NCBI RefSeq assembly: GCF_004115975.1
Contig: NZ_SDDZ01000004.1
Location: 62,001-126,000 of the forward strand
Length of the DNA: 64,000 nt
Direction: 5' to 3'
Source: Gelidibacter gilvus
GTDB lineage: Bacteria; Bacteroidota; Bacteroidia; Flavobacteriales; Flavobacteriaceae
The position numbers were made by a program, and so were the translations under genes. Within the stretch, counting starts at the first letter, position 1. Every line of letters begins with the position of its first letter. Shown one piece after another: positions 42,012 to 50,213 of the stretch. Below the pieces are notes generated by a model that was not told where the DNA came from, searched no databases, and saw only the letters and a list, made by a program, of their open reading frames with translations.

Positions 42012-43202
42012 CTATTTTAAGAATTCAAATATCCCACAAGCCCCTTGTCCTGTACCAACGCACATCGTAACTGCGCCATATTTCCCTACCATGTTGCGTT
42101 TCCGCATTTCATCAAAAAGCTGGACAGATAACTTTGCTCCAGTACATCCCAATGGATGGCCTAACGCGATTGCTCCACCGTTTACGTTAACGATGTCCGG
42201 ATTAAGGTTGAGTTCTCTGATGACGGCAATGGATTGTGAAGCGAAGGCCTCGTTCAATTCAATTAATTCTAGGTCTTTTTGTTCCAAACCAGCCAATTTC
42301 AAGGCTTTTGGAATGGCTTTTACGGGTCCGATACCCATAATGCGCGGTTCAACACCTACAGCGGCATAATTGACCAATCTTGCAATAGGTTCTAAATTCA
42401 ATTCCTTGACCATCGCTTCACTCATGATCATTACAAAGGCTGCACCATCACTCATTTGTGAAGAGTTTCCTGCGGTAACACTTCCGTTAGCGGCAAATAC
42501 TGGTCGTAATTTTGCAAGTACTTCTACACTTGTTCCTGCTCTTGGGCCTTCGTCTTTTGTGACAGTATAAGATTTGGTGGCTTTTTTTCCGTTGGCATCC
42601 ACATAAGTTTGATCAACGGTGATAGGTACAATCTGATCTTGAAAACGATTCTCGGCTTGTGCTTTTAAAGCCTTCATGTGCGAATGGTATGCAAATTCAT
42701 CTTGATCTTCTCGAGATACTTTAAATTGGTTGGCAACGGCTTCTGCTGTATTTCCCATGCCCCAGTAATAACTTTCATGCCCAGATTTAACAATGTCATA
42801 ATTTAATTCTGGTTTGAATCCGGTCATTGGCACTGAGCTCATGCTTTCTGCACCACCGGCTATGATACAATCAGCCATTCCTGATTGGATTTTTGCTGTA
42901 GCCATGGCAATAGTTTCAATTCCTGAAGAACAAAAACGATTGACCGTCACTCCCGGAACATCAACACTGTCCAATCCAATTAAAGATATAAATCGTGCCA
43001 TGTTCAACCCTTGTGAGCCCTCTGGCATGGCGTTACCCACCATGACGTCATCAATTCTTTTGACATCGAAATTTGGTAAATCTTTCATCATGTGCTGGAT
43101 GGTTTCGGCACCCAATTCATCGGCTCTTTTAAACCTGAACACGCCTTTTGGTGCTTTCCCAACTGCGGTTCTGTATGCTTTTACTATATATGCTTGTTTC
43201 AT
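42012..43202 (-). CDS. fadA: Acetyl-CoA C-acyltransferase (thiolase)
   Basis: This thiolase cleaves 3-ketoacyl-CoA in the last step of beta-oxidation. Its active-site Cys is in NRFCSSGIETIAMA (about residue 90). NVNGGAIALGHPLGCTGAK supplies the His and CVGTGQGACG the second Cys. The length of 396 residues is typical. It follows the FadB-type gene in the operon. Confidence 0.95.
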   Translation of the reverse strand: MKQAYIVKAYRTAVGKAPKGVFRFKRADELGAETIQHMMKDLPNFDVKRIDDVMVGNAMPEGSQGLNMARFISLIGLDSVDVPGVTVNRFCSSGIETIAMATAKIQSGMADCIIAGGAESMSSVPMTGFKPELNYDIVKSGHESYYWGMGNTAEAVANQFKVSREDQDEFAYHSHMKALKAQAENRFQDQIVPITVDQTYVDANGKKATKSYTVTKDEGPRAGTSVEVLAKLRPVFAANGSVTAGNSSQMSDGAAFVMIMSEAMVKELNLEPIARLVNYAAVGVEPRIMGIGPVKAIPKALKLAGLEQKDLELIELNEAFASQSIAVIRELNLNPDIVNVNGGAIALGHPLGCTGAKLSVQLFDEMRKRNMVGKYGAVTMCVGTGQGACGIFEFLK

Positions 43203-43315
43203 TTTCCTATCCCTAACCCTTTCCGAAGGAAAGGGAACTGTTGCGGGTAATTTAAGTTAAAATATCTTTTTTTCACATCACGTCTCCTTCCCTTTGGGAA
43301 GGTTGGGATGGGATT
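43203..43315 (-). repeat. Intergenic stop-to-start element, copy 3
   Basis: On the minus strand, the TAG stop of the FadB-type gene is followed by AATCCCATCCCAACC and the hairpin CCTTCCC-AAA-GGGAAGG. A shorter AT-rich core leads to ACCCGCAACAGTTCC, the hairpin CCCTTTCC-TTC-GGAAAGGG and TTAGGGATAGGAAA before the thiolase ATG. The right half is nearly identical to copy 2. Confidence 0.85.
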
Positions 43316-45709
43316 CTAGTTCCTCAACGGTTTCCCCGTCTTCAACATATGCTGAATTCTTTCCAAAGTTTTTCGTTCTGTACACAAAGACAAAAATGCT
43401 TCACGTTCCAAATCCAATAGATATTGCTCACTGACTAAAGTTGGTTCTGATAAGTCGCCCCCAGCCATGACGTAAGCTAATTTATTTGCGATTTTTCGAT
43501 CGTGTTCACTAATGTAATTGCTGTCTTCCATGGCGTCTGTTCCTACCATAAACATCCCGAGCGCTTGTTTGCCAAGCACTTTAATATCGGTACGCTTAAT
43601 TGGTTGTGTGTACCCAGCGTCGGCCATAAGTTGAGCGTGTGCCTTGGCAGTAGCCAGTTGTCTGTCTTTATTGACCACAACGATATCTTTTCCTTTTTGA
43701 AGGATTCCCAAATCGAAAGCTTCATAAGCAGACGTAGATACTTTGGCCATTGCAACGGTCAGGAAATACTCTTGAAGAGTGTTCAGCTCAACATCACCTT
43801 TTCTGAACGTGTCTTGAGCACGAAGCGCCATTTCTTTAGAACCGCCTCCGCCTGGAATCACACCAACACCAAACTCTACGAGTCCAATATAAGTTTCGGC
43901 AGCAGCAACTACTTTATCCGCATGCATGGACAATTCACAACCACCACCTAGCGCCATTCCATGAGGAGCAGCAATAGTTGGGATTGCAGAATATCGCATG
44001 CGCATCATGGTATCCTGGAAATATTTGATGGCCATATTCAGCTCATCATATTCTTGCTCGGCAGCCATCATAAAAATCATTCCGATATTGGCACCAACCG
44101 AGAAGTTTGCAGCTTGATTTCCTACAACCAATCCTGCGAAATCTTTTTCAGCAAGGTCTATCGCTTTATTTAATCCGGAAAGCACATCACCGCCAATCGT
44201 ATTCATCTTAGACTGGAATTCGACATTTAAGATGCCGTCTCCTAAATCTTCAACCACAACGCCAGAGTTTTTGTAAACTTCTTTAGATTTTCTGATATTA
44301 TCTAAGATGATAAACGCATCCTGTCCTGGTACTTTTTCTTGTTTTTTGGATGGAATATTGTAAAAGAAGGTATTACCTTCCTTAATCGTGTAAAACGATT
44401 TATTGCCAGATTCCAGCATTTCAGTTACCCAAGCGGCAGGTTTTAAACCTTCGGCTTTCATCAATTCAATCCCTTTTTCGACACCAACGGCGTCCCAAAT
44501 TTGGAAAGGTCCATGTTCCCAGCCAAAACCGGCTTTCATGGCATCATCTATTTTATAAAGCTCGTCGGTTATTTCAGGAATTCTGTTAGCCACATAAGTG
44601 AACATTGCGGCAAAGTTCTTTCTGTAAAACTCACCCGCTTTATCTTTTCCTGAGATCAAGATTGGAAAACGATCAATGACCTTATCCACTGTTTTAGTCA
44701 GTTCTAAAGTTGCAAATTGCGCCGATTTCCGATCTCTATATTCAAGCGTATTTAAATCTAAGGTTCTAATGTCCTTACCTTCCTTTTTATAAAAACCTTG
44801 TCCGGTTTTGCTTCCTAACCATTTGTTTTCTACCATCGTATTGATGAAATCAGGAAGTTTGAAAAGCTCATGGGCTTCATCTTCGGGAGCATTGTCGTAA
44901 ATCCCGTTGGCCACATGCACCAAAGTGTCCAAACCAACAACATCAACGGTTCTGAAAGTGGCCGATTTTGGACGACCAATTACCGGTCCGGTCAATTTAT
45001 CAACTTCTTCAACCGTCAAATCCATTTCTTTCACTTGATGGAAGAGACTTTGAATTCCGAAAATCCCAATACGGTTTCCGATAAACGCTGGCGTATCTTT
45101 CGCAATGACCGAGGTTTTTCCTAAGAATTTTTCACCATAATTATTCAGGAAATCCAATACATCTTGAGATGTTTTTGGTCCAGGAATAATTTCAAATAAT
45201 TTTAAGTAACGTGCAGGGTTGAAAAAATGCGTCCCACAGAAGTGCTTTTGAAAATCTTCACTACGGCCTTCGTTCATAAAATGAATAGGAATCCCTGAGG
45301 TGTTTGAGGTAATCAAAGTGCCAGGAGTTCTGTGTTTTTCAAGTTTTCCGAAGACTTGTTTTTTAATGTCCAAGCGCTCTACTACAACTTCCATAATCCA
45401 GTCCACATTTTTGACCTTTGCAATGTCGTCTTCAAGATTACCAGTGGTAATTCTGCTGGCGAACGATTGGTCGTAAATAGGAGAGGGTTTCGATTTTAGA
45501 GAAGCAGTCAAAGAATCATTAACAATTCTGTTTCTAACGGCTTTGTCCTCTAAAGTCAGTCCTTTAGCTTTTTCAGCATCATTCAATTCTCTTGGGATAA
45601 TATCAAGCAGTAATACGTCCACGCCTATATTGGCAAAATGACATGCAATACCGCTTCCCATAATTCCAGAGCCAATAATGGCTACTTTTTTTATTCTACG
45701 TTTGCTCAT
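43316..45709 (-). CDS. fadB: 3-hydroxyacyl-CoA dehydrogenase / enoyl-CoA hydratase (FadB type)
   Basis: A bifunctional beta-oxidation enzyme in the order dehydrogenase then hydratase. The N-terminal NAD site is VAIIGSGIMGSGIACHFAN, followed by SNTSGIPIHFM and HFFNPARYLKLFEI. The C-terminal crotonase part carries GNQAANFSVGANIGM and APHGMALGGGCELSMHAD. Its 797 residues are normal for this Bacteroidota form, whose domain order is the reverse of E. coli FadB. It starts 4 nt after marR. Confidence 0.94.
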   Translation of the reverse strand: MSKRRIKKVAIIGSGIMGSGIACHFANIGVDVLLLDIIPRELNDAEKAKGLTLEDKAVRNRIVNDSLTASLKSKPSPIYDQSFASRITTGNLEDDIAKVKNVDWIMEVVVERLDIKKQVFGKLEKHRTPGTLITSNTSGIPIHFMNEGRSEDFQKHFCGTHFFNPARYLKLFEIIPGPKTSQDVLDFLNNYGEKFLGKTSVIAKDTPAFIGNRIGIFGIQSLFHQVKEMDLTVEEVDKLTGPVIGRPKSATFRTVDVVGLDTLVHVANGIYDNAPEDEAHELFKLPDFINTMVENKWLGSKTGQGFYKKEGKDIRTLDLNTLEYRDRKSAQFATLELTKTVDKVIDRFPILISGKDKAGEFYRKNFAAMFTYVANRIPEITDELYKIDDAMKAGFGWEHGPFQIWDAVGVEKGIELMKAEGLKPAAWVTEMLESGNKSFYTIKEGNTFFYNIPSKKQEKVPGQDAFIILDNIRKSKEVYKNSGVVVEDLGDGILNVEFQSKMNTIGGDVLSGLNKAIDLAEKDFAGLVVGNQAANFSVGANIGMIFMMAAEQEYDELNMAIKYFQDTMMRMRYSAIPTIAAPHGMALGGGCELSMHADKVVAAAETYIGLVEFGVGVIPGGGGSKEMALRAQDTFRKGDVELNTLQEYFLTVAMAKVSTSAYEAFDLGILQKGKDIVVVNKDRQLATAKAHAQLMADAGYTQPIKRTDIKVLGKQALGMFMVGTDAMEDSNYISEHDRKIANKLAYVMAGGDLSEPTLVSEQYLLDLEREAFLSLCTERKTLERIQHMLKTGKPLRN

Positions 45710-45713
45710 ATTA

Positions 45714-46166
45714 TTATAAACTATTTTCTTTTTGGTTGTATATGTTTTTATTGGAGATCATGTTGTTTATGATTTCGGCGACCTCATAAAAATGCTGTAA
45801 TTGTTCTTCTGAAGCGTTTTTTCGAACGGCCTCGTTAAAAGTCAACACTTTTTCTTTGGAGTAAGCGCGTTTTTTCTTTCCAAAATCGGTCAGAAAAATC
45901 AAAACACCGCGTCCATCCTCCGGATTGGGGCGTCGCTCAATTAAACCACGTGCTTCCATTGATTTTAAGGTCCTGGATAGACTTGTGGCTTCCATGCCCA
46001 TTTTTGGGCCCATAGCGGTTGAAGGCGTTCCTTTTTCTGGATCAATACTGAGCAAAGCGAAACCTGTCGCCATGGTGCTGTCAAACTTGGAAGCTTCTTC
46101 GTTGTACATTTTAGTAACCGCTAACCAAGTGGTTCTAAGAACATAATCAATGGTTTTATCTTTCAT
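45714..46166 (-). CDS. MarR-family repressor of the beta-oxidation operon
   Basis: A 150-residue winged-helix protein with MGMEATSLSRTLKSMEARGLIERRPNPEDGRGVLIFLTDFGK, the MarR recognition helix and wing. It is the first gene of the fatty-acid degradation operon, so it probably senses a fatty acid or acyl-CoA. A palindrome at 46199-46220 lies over its own promoter, consistent with autorepression of the whole operon. Confidence 0.9.
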   Translation of the reverse strand: MKDKTIDYVLRTTWLAVTKMYNEEASKFDSTMATGFALLSIDPEKGTPSTAMGPKMGMEATSLSRTLKSMEARGLIERRPNPEDGRGVLIFLTDFGKKKRAYSKEKVLTFNEAVRKNASEEQLQHFYEVAEIINNMISNKNIYNQKENSL

Positions 46167-46184
46167 TGTAAATCATAAGGATTC

Positions 46185-46220
46185 CAAATATACAAAAATT
46201 TACTATGCACGCATAATAAA
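46185..46220 (-). promoter_or_regulatory. marR operon promoter with palindromic operator
   Basis: On the minus strand TATATTTG (46192-46185) is a perfect -7 box. Just upstream lies a 22-bp palindrome (46199-46220) whose centre is TATGCACGCATA; the outer arms are TTTA and TAAA, with one mismatch. It covers the -33 area (about -19 to -40). The likely ligand-responsive protein is the adjacent MarR. Confidence 0.75.
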
Positions 46221-46315
46221 TTGAAAACTTTTTTCACAGAAGTTTTTAAGGTATTTCCAATCGTTTTAGCCGACTATTAAACCATTCCATTTGATATTGG
46301 TTAATCAGTTATTTG

Positions 46316-46323
46316 TACTTTTG
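46316..46323 (+). promoter_or_regulatory. -7 box of the sulfatase gene
   Basis: TACTTTTG matches TAnnTTTG, 30 nt before the ATG. TTTG at 46290-46293 could be the -33 box, though the 22-nt spacing is slightly long. Confidence 0.5.
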
Positions 46324-46352
46324 CGCTTTTACTAACATTACATTTATTTTTC

Positions 46353-48287
46353 ATGAAGTTGTTCTTTAGGAAACAGGAATATATAATTCTACTTTACCGC
46401 CTATTTCTGGCTTATGTCTTTTATTTTATCGCGAGATTTTTGTTTTTCCTCTATAATTATGATGTTTTGGAAGTGCATTCTGTAGGAGCGTTTTTTAAAT
46501 TGTCTTATTACGGATTGGCTTTTGATACGGCGGCGATATTATATGTCAACAGTCTTTTTATTCTTTTATCGCTTTTACCGCTTCGTGTAACACAATCCTC
46601 AGGGTATCAAAAATTATTATTCTACGTTTATTTTATCACCAATTTGATTGGATATGCCTTTAATTACGTCGATTTCATTTACTACAAGTTCAATTTTGCC
46701 AGAACAACGCTATCGGTTTTAGAGGTGGTAGAGAATGAGGCCAATAAAACGGCTATGTTTTTCAGGTTTTTGGTGAGTTATTGGCACGTGTATCTTCTGT
46801 TCCTTTTAGTGAGCTTACTGTGGATCTATTTGTACAAAAGGGTAAAGCTGCGACCATTGGCACATCCGTTATCAACTAAAACATATTATATCTCTTCTCT
46901 TATCGGGTTTGTTGTCTTCGGTACTTTAATAGTGGGTGGCATCAGGGGCGGCGATTTCAATAAAAGTACGCGACCTATCAATTTGGTAGATGCGAGTAAA
47001 CATGTCAAAAAAATGGAGCAAGCCGATTTAGTGCTCAATACCACATTTGCATTTATTAGAACCTTTGGTACTAAAAGTTTTAGGAAGGTAGATTATAATA
47101 TTACGGATGAAGAGATTCAATTTTACATTAAGCCTATAAAACAATACACTAGTAATGAACCAACAAAACCGAATATTGTAGTCATTATTACCGAGAGTAT
47201 GGGCCGGGAATATATTGGTGCCTTTAATAAGAATATGGACATTGATAATTACGTGAGTTACACGCCATTTCTGGATTCTTTGGCGCAGCACAGTCTTATC
47301 TTTCCGAATGCTTTTGCCAATGGCTCTAAATCCATTCATGGGATGTCTTCTGTCTTATCTGGGATTCCTTCGTTTCTAGATGCCTTTACGTCTTCAAGTT
47401 ATGCCAATCAGAAAATTGAGAGCTTGGTGTCTATTTTGAACGATCTTGATTATGATACTTCGTTTTTTCACGGTGCCCCAAATGGGTCTATGGGATTTTT
47501 GGGCTTTAGTAATATTTTAGGTTTCGATCGTTATTATGGAATGGAAGAATACGGTAACGACGATGATTTTGATGGGAGTTGGGGCATTTGGGATGAACCA
47601 TTTCTACAATATATGAAATCGACTTTAGACCATAAACAGCAACCATTTTTTAGCACTGTTTTTACTGTGACGTCCCACGAGCCTTTTGTGATTCCGAAAA
47701 AATACGATGGTAAATTTCCGAAAGGAAACGTTCAAATGCACGAACCTGTTGGATATACAGATTATGCGTTCAAGCGATTCTTTGAAGCGGCAAAGAAGGA
47801 GCCGTGGTTTGACAATACCATTTTTGTCATTACTTCCGATCATCCAAACCAGGTGTATTATGACGTGTATAACAAAACGATCAATAGACGTGCGATACCT
47901 ATACTATTTTACAAATCGGATGGAAGTTTGGTAGGAGTAAAGAACGAATTGGCGCAGCAAATTGATATTTATCCTACTTTAATGGATATTATAGGATACG
48001 ATAAACCTTTTAGAAGCTGGGGAAGAAGTCTTGTTTCGGATGATGGTGTAGAGCCTTTTGCAATTAATCATAACGCATCGCAATATTATATGTTACGTGG
48101 GAATTTCATCTGTGCTTTTGATGGCAAACTCACCACCGGATTTTATGATATTAACGATAAAAGCCTTGAGAATAATCTGATTGCCAATAAAACCCCTGAA
48201 ATGGAAGCTGCTGAAAAAGCTTGTAAAGCATTTTTGCAAGATTATTTTGAGCGTATTGTGGATAAGAAGTTGAGTATGGATAAATAA
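46353..48287 (+). CDS. LTA synthase-like membrane sulfatase
   Basis: Five N-terminal helices (to about residue 195) precede an extracytoplasmic sulfatase-fold domain. Motifs are NIVVIITESMGREYIG with the likely Thr nucleophile, FANGSKSIHGMSSVLSGIPS, and the metal motif FVITSDHPNQ. The family transfers phosphoglycerol or phosphoethanolamine groups to envelope polymers. In Gram-negatives the acceptor is often a periplasmic glycan or lipid A; it is not known here. It is a single gene with its own promoter and terminator. Confidence 0.88.
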   Translation: MKLFFRKQEYIILLYRLFLAYVFYFIARFLFFLYNYDVLEVHSVGAFFKLSYYGLAFDTAAILYVNSLFILLSLLPLRVTQSSGYQKLLFYVYFITNLIGYAFNYVDFIYYKFNFARTTLSVLEVVENEANKTAMFFRFLVSYWHVYLLFLLVSLLWIYLYKRVKLRPLAHPLSTKTYYISSLIGFVVFGTLIVGGIRGGDFNKSTRPINLVDASKHVKKMEQADLVLNTTFAFIRTFGTKSFRKVDYNITDEEIQFYIKPIKQYTSNEPTKPNIVVIITESMGREYIGAFNKNMDIDNYVSYTPFLDSLAQHSLIFPNAFANGSKSIHGMSSVLSGIPSFLDAFTSSSYANQKIESLVSILNDLDYDTSFFHGAPNGSMGFLGFSNILGFDRYYGMEEYGNDDDFDGSWGIWDEPFLQYMKSTLDHKQQPFFSTVFTVTSHEPFVIPKKYDGKFPKGNVQMHEPVGYTDYAFKRFFEAAKKEPWFDNTIFVITSDHPNQVYYDVYNKTINRRAIPILFYKSDGSLVGVKNELAQQIDIYPTLMDIIGYDKPFRSWGRSLVSDDGVEPFAINHNASQYYMLRGNFICAFDGKLTTGFYDINDKSLENNLIANKTPEMEAAEKACKAFLQDYFERIVDKKLSMDK

Positions 48288-48290
48288 AAA

Positions 48291-48316
48291 AGAGCTTCGT
48301 TTTATGAAGCTCTTTA
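48291..48316 (+). terminator. Bidirectional terminator
   Basis: AGAGCTTC (48291-48298) pairs with GAAGCTCT (48306-48313), flanked by A and T runs, between convergent genes. Confidence 0.85.
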
Positions 48317-48318
48317 GT

Positions 48319-50091
48319 TTACGGTCTATATATTTTCTCAATAAGTTCCTTGTACATCTCTTTGATGATTTTGCGTTTCATCTTCATGGTTGGTGTTAAT
48401 TGACCACCTTCAATAGACCAAATATCGGGCGTTAATTCAAACTTCTTGATTTGCTCCCATTTTCCAAAATGCACATTGGCTTTATCTATTTCCTTTTGGA
48501 TTCGAGTCAATACAACTTCTGATTTTATAATGGACTTATTGTCTAACTGGACATCTTTATCTTTCTTTTTAATCCATTCTTTGATGAATTCAAAATTAGG
48601 TTGAATCAATGCGGCAGGCATTTTTTCACCTTCCCCAATGACCATGATCTGTTCTATAAATCGAGATTGCTTTAATTCGTTTTCCAATAATGCTGGAGCA
48701 ACATATTTTCCTCCAGAAGTTTTGAACATCTCTTTTTTACGATCCGTTATTTTTAAAAAGCCGTCTTTATCTATTTCACCAATATCACCGGTATGAAAAT
48801 AATCGCCGGTCATCACCGACTTCGTTTGCTCAGGTTCGTTGAAATACCCTAACATGATATTTGGACCTTTCACTAGAATTTCGCCATCCTCAGCAATTTT
48901 CACATCAACATTATCAATAATTTTTCCAACAGTGCCCACTCTAAACCCTTTGTTTCGCATATCATTCACTGATATTACGGGAGAGGTTTCGGTTAATCCG
49001 TAACCTTCCATAATCGGCATTTCGGCAGCCGCAAAAGTTCGTGTGAGTCGTGGTTGTAATGCAGCACTTCCAGAAACCATCATATCCAAATTACCTCCAA
49101 GACCTTCCTTCCATTTGCTGAAAATTAGTTTTCTTGCAAGTTTGAGCTGTAATTCATACCACCAGCCGTTGGCGCCATAAGGTTCATATTGAAGACCTAA
49201 ATCTATGGCCCAGAAAAACAGTTTCTTTTTGATACCGGTCAATTCACCTCCTTTGGCGACAATTTTATCATATACCTTTTCGTAAAGTCGTGGCACCGCA
49301 GTCATGACATGTGGTTTGACTTCCTGAAGGTTTTCGCTCATTTTCTCAATAGATTCTGCGAAATAAATCTCCACACCACAATATTGGTAGAGGTAGAGAA
49401 TCATACGTTCAAAAACATGGCAAACAGGTAAAAAGCTCAGCGCTTTCGATTTTCCGTTTTCAAAAGGCACTCGTTTTTGACTATCCAAGACATTGGAGAC
49501 TAAGTTGTTGTGCGAAAGCATCACGCCTTTTGGTTTTCCTGTAGTTCCAGAAGTATAAATTAAAGTGGCTAAATCGTTAGGTTTCACCGCAGCCATACGC
49601 GCTTCAACTTCATGTTGATTGCTCTCGTCTTTACCTAATTCTAAAACTTCTTTCCAACTTTTTTCACCTTTAATGTCATCAAAAGTATAAACAGCTTTCA
49701 GACTGGTATTTGCTTTTATAGCATTGATTTTGGCTAAAACTTCTTCATCAGAGACAAAACAAACGATCGATCCAGAGTGGTTGAGGATATACTCGTAATC
49801 AGATTCAGAAATTGTTGGATAAATAGGAGTGTTTTGCGCTCCGATTTGCAAAATACCAATATCCATAACGTTCCATTCGGTTCTGTTATTGGAAGAAATA
49901 ACGGCAATTTTATCGTTTGGTTGGATACCAAGGCGTAGCAAACCTCTGCTTATGGCATTGGCTTGATCGATATATTCTTGAGTGGAAATTGAGGTCCATC
50001 GGCCGTCATATTTTGTAATAAGTGCTTTCTCAAGGTTATAATGTTTCAATTGATACCTTGGAAAATCAAAAATTCTGGTAACGTCAGTCAT
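48319..50091 (-). CDS. Long-chain fatty acid-CoA ligase (AMP-forming)
   Basis: It activates fatty acids to acyl-CoA, supplying the beta-oxidation operon. Motifs are YTSGTTGKPKGVMLSH (P-loop), MEGYGLTETSPV, and the adenylation hinge GDIGEIDKDGFLKITDRKKEMFKTSGGKYVAP. The start at 50091 (MTDVTRIFDF) is chosen. The longer frame to 50154 would begin in the terminator of purL and adds residues unlike the family. Confidence 0.92.
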   Translation of the reverse strand: MTDVTRIFDFPRYQLKHYNLEKALITKYDGRWTSISTQEYIDQANAISRGLLRLGIQPNDKIAVISSNNRTEWNVMDIGILQIGAQNTPIYPTISESDYEYILNHSGSIVCFVSDEEVLAKINAIKANTSLKAVYTFDDIKGEKSWKEVLELGKDESNQHEVEARMAAVKPNDLATLIYTSGTTGKPKGVMLSHNNLVSNVLDSQKRVPFENGKSKALSFLPVCHVFERMILYLYQYCGVEIYFAESIEKMSENLQEVKPHVMTAVPRLYEKVYDKIVAKGGELTGIKKKLFFWAIDLGLQYEPYGANGWWYELQLKLARKLIFSKWKEGLGGNLDMMVSGSAALQPRLTRTFAAAEMPIMEGYGLTETSPVISVNDMRNKGFRVGTVGKIIDNVDVKIAEDGEILVKGPNIMLGYFNEPEQTKSVMTGDYFHTGDIGEIDKDGFLKITDRKKEMFKTSGGKYVAPALLENELKQSRFIEQIMVIGEGEKMPAALIQPNFEFIKEWIKKKDKDVQLDNKSIIKSEVVLTRIQKEIDKANVHFGKWEQIKKFELTPDIWSIEGGQLTPTMKMKRKIIKEMYKELIEKIYRP

Positions 50092-50154
50092 TAGTTTTAC
50101 GAAGTTTAGGATATGCAAAGTATGAAAATAAATAGGATATTCAAATGAGGACAT

Positions 50155-50192
50155 AAAAAAAGGGATTTTTACATCTGTAAAATCCCTTTTTA
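50155..50192 (-). terminator. Rho-independent terminator after purL
   Basis: AAAAAGGGATTTTTACA and TGTAAAATCCCTTTTT form a long stem with a 2-nt loop between 50155 and 50192; reading the minus strand it ends in a T run. Confidence 0.85.
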
Positions 50193-50213
50193 AATTTGGT
50201 CAAAAATTAAATT

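Noticed and set aside
48319-50154. Acyl-CoA ligase start at 50154
   Set aside because: The extra residues start within the purL terminator stem and do not resemble the family N terminus; 50091 fits better.
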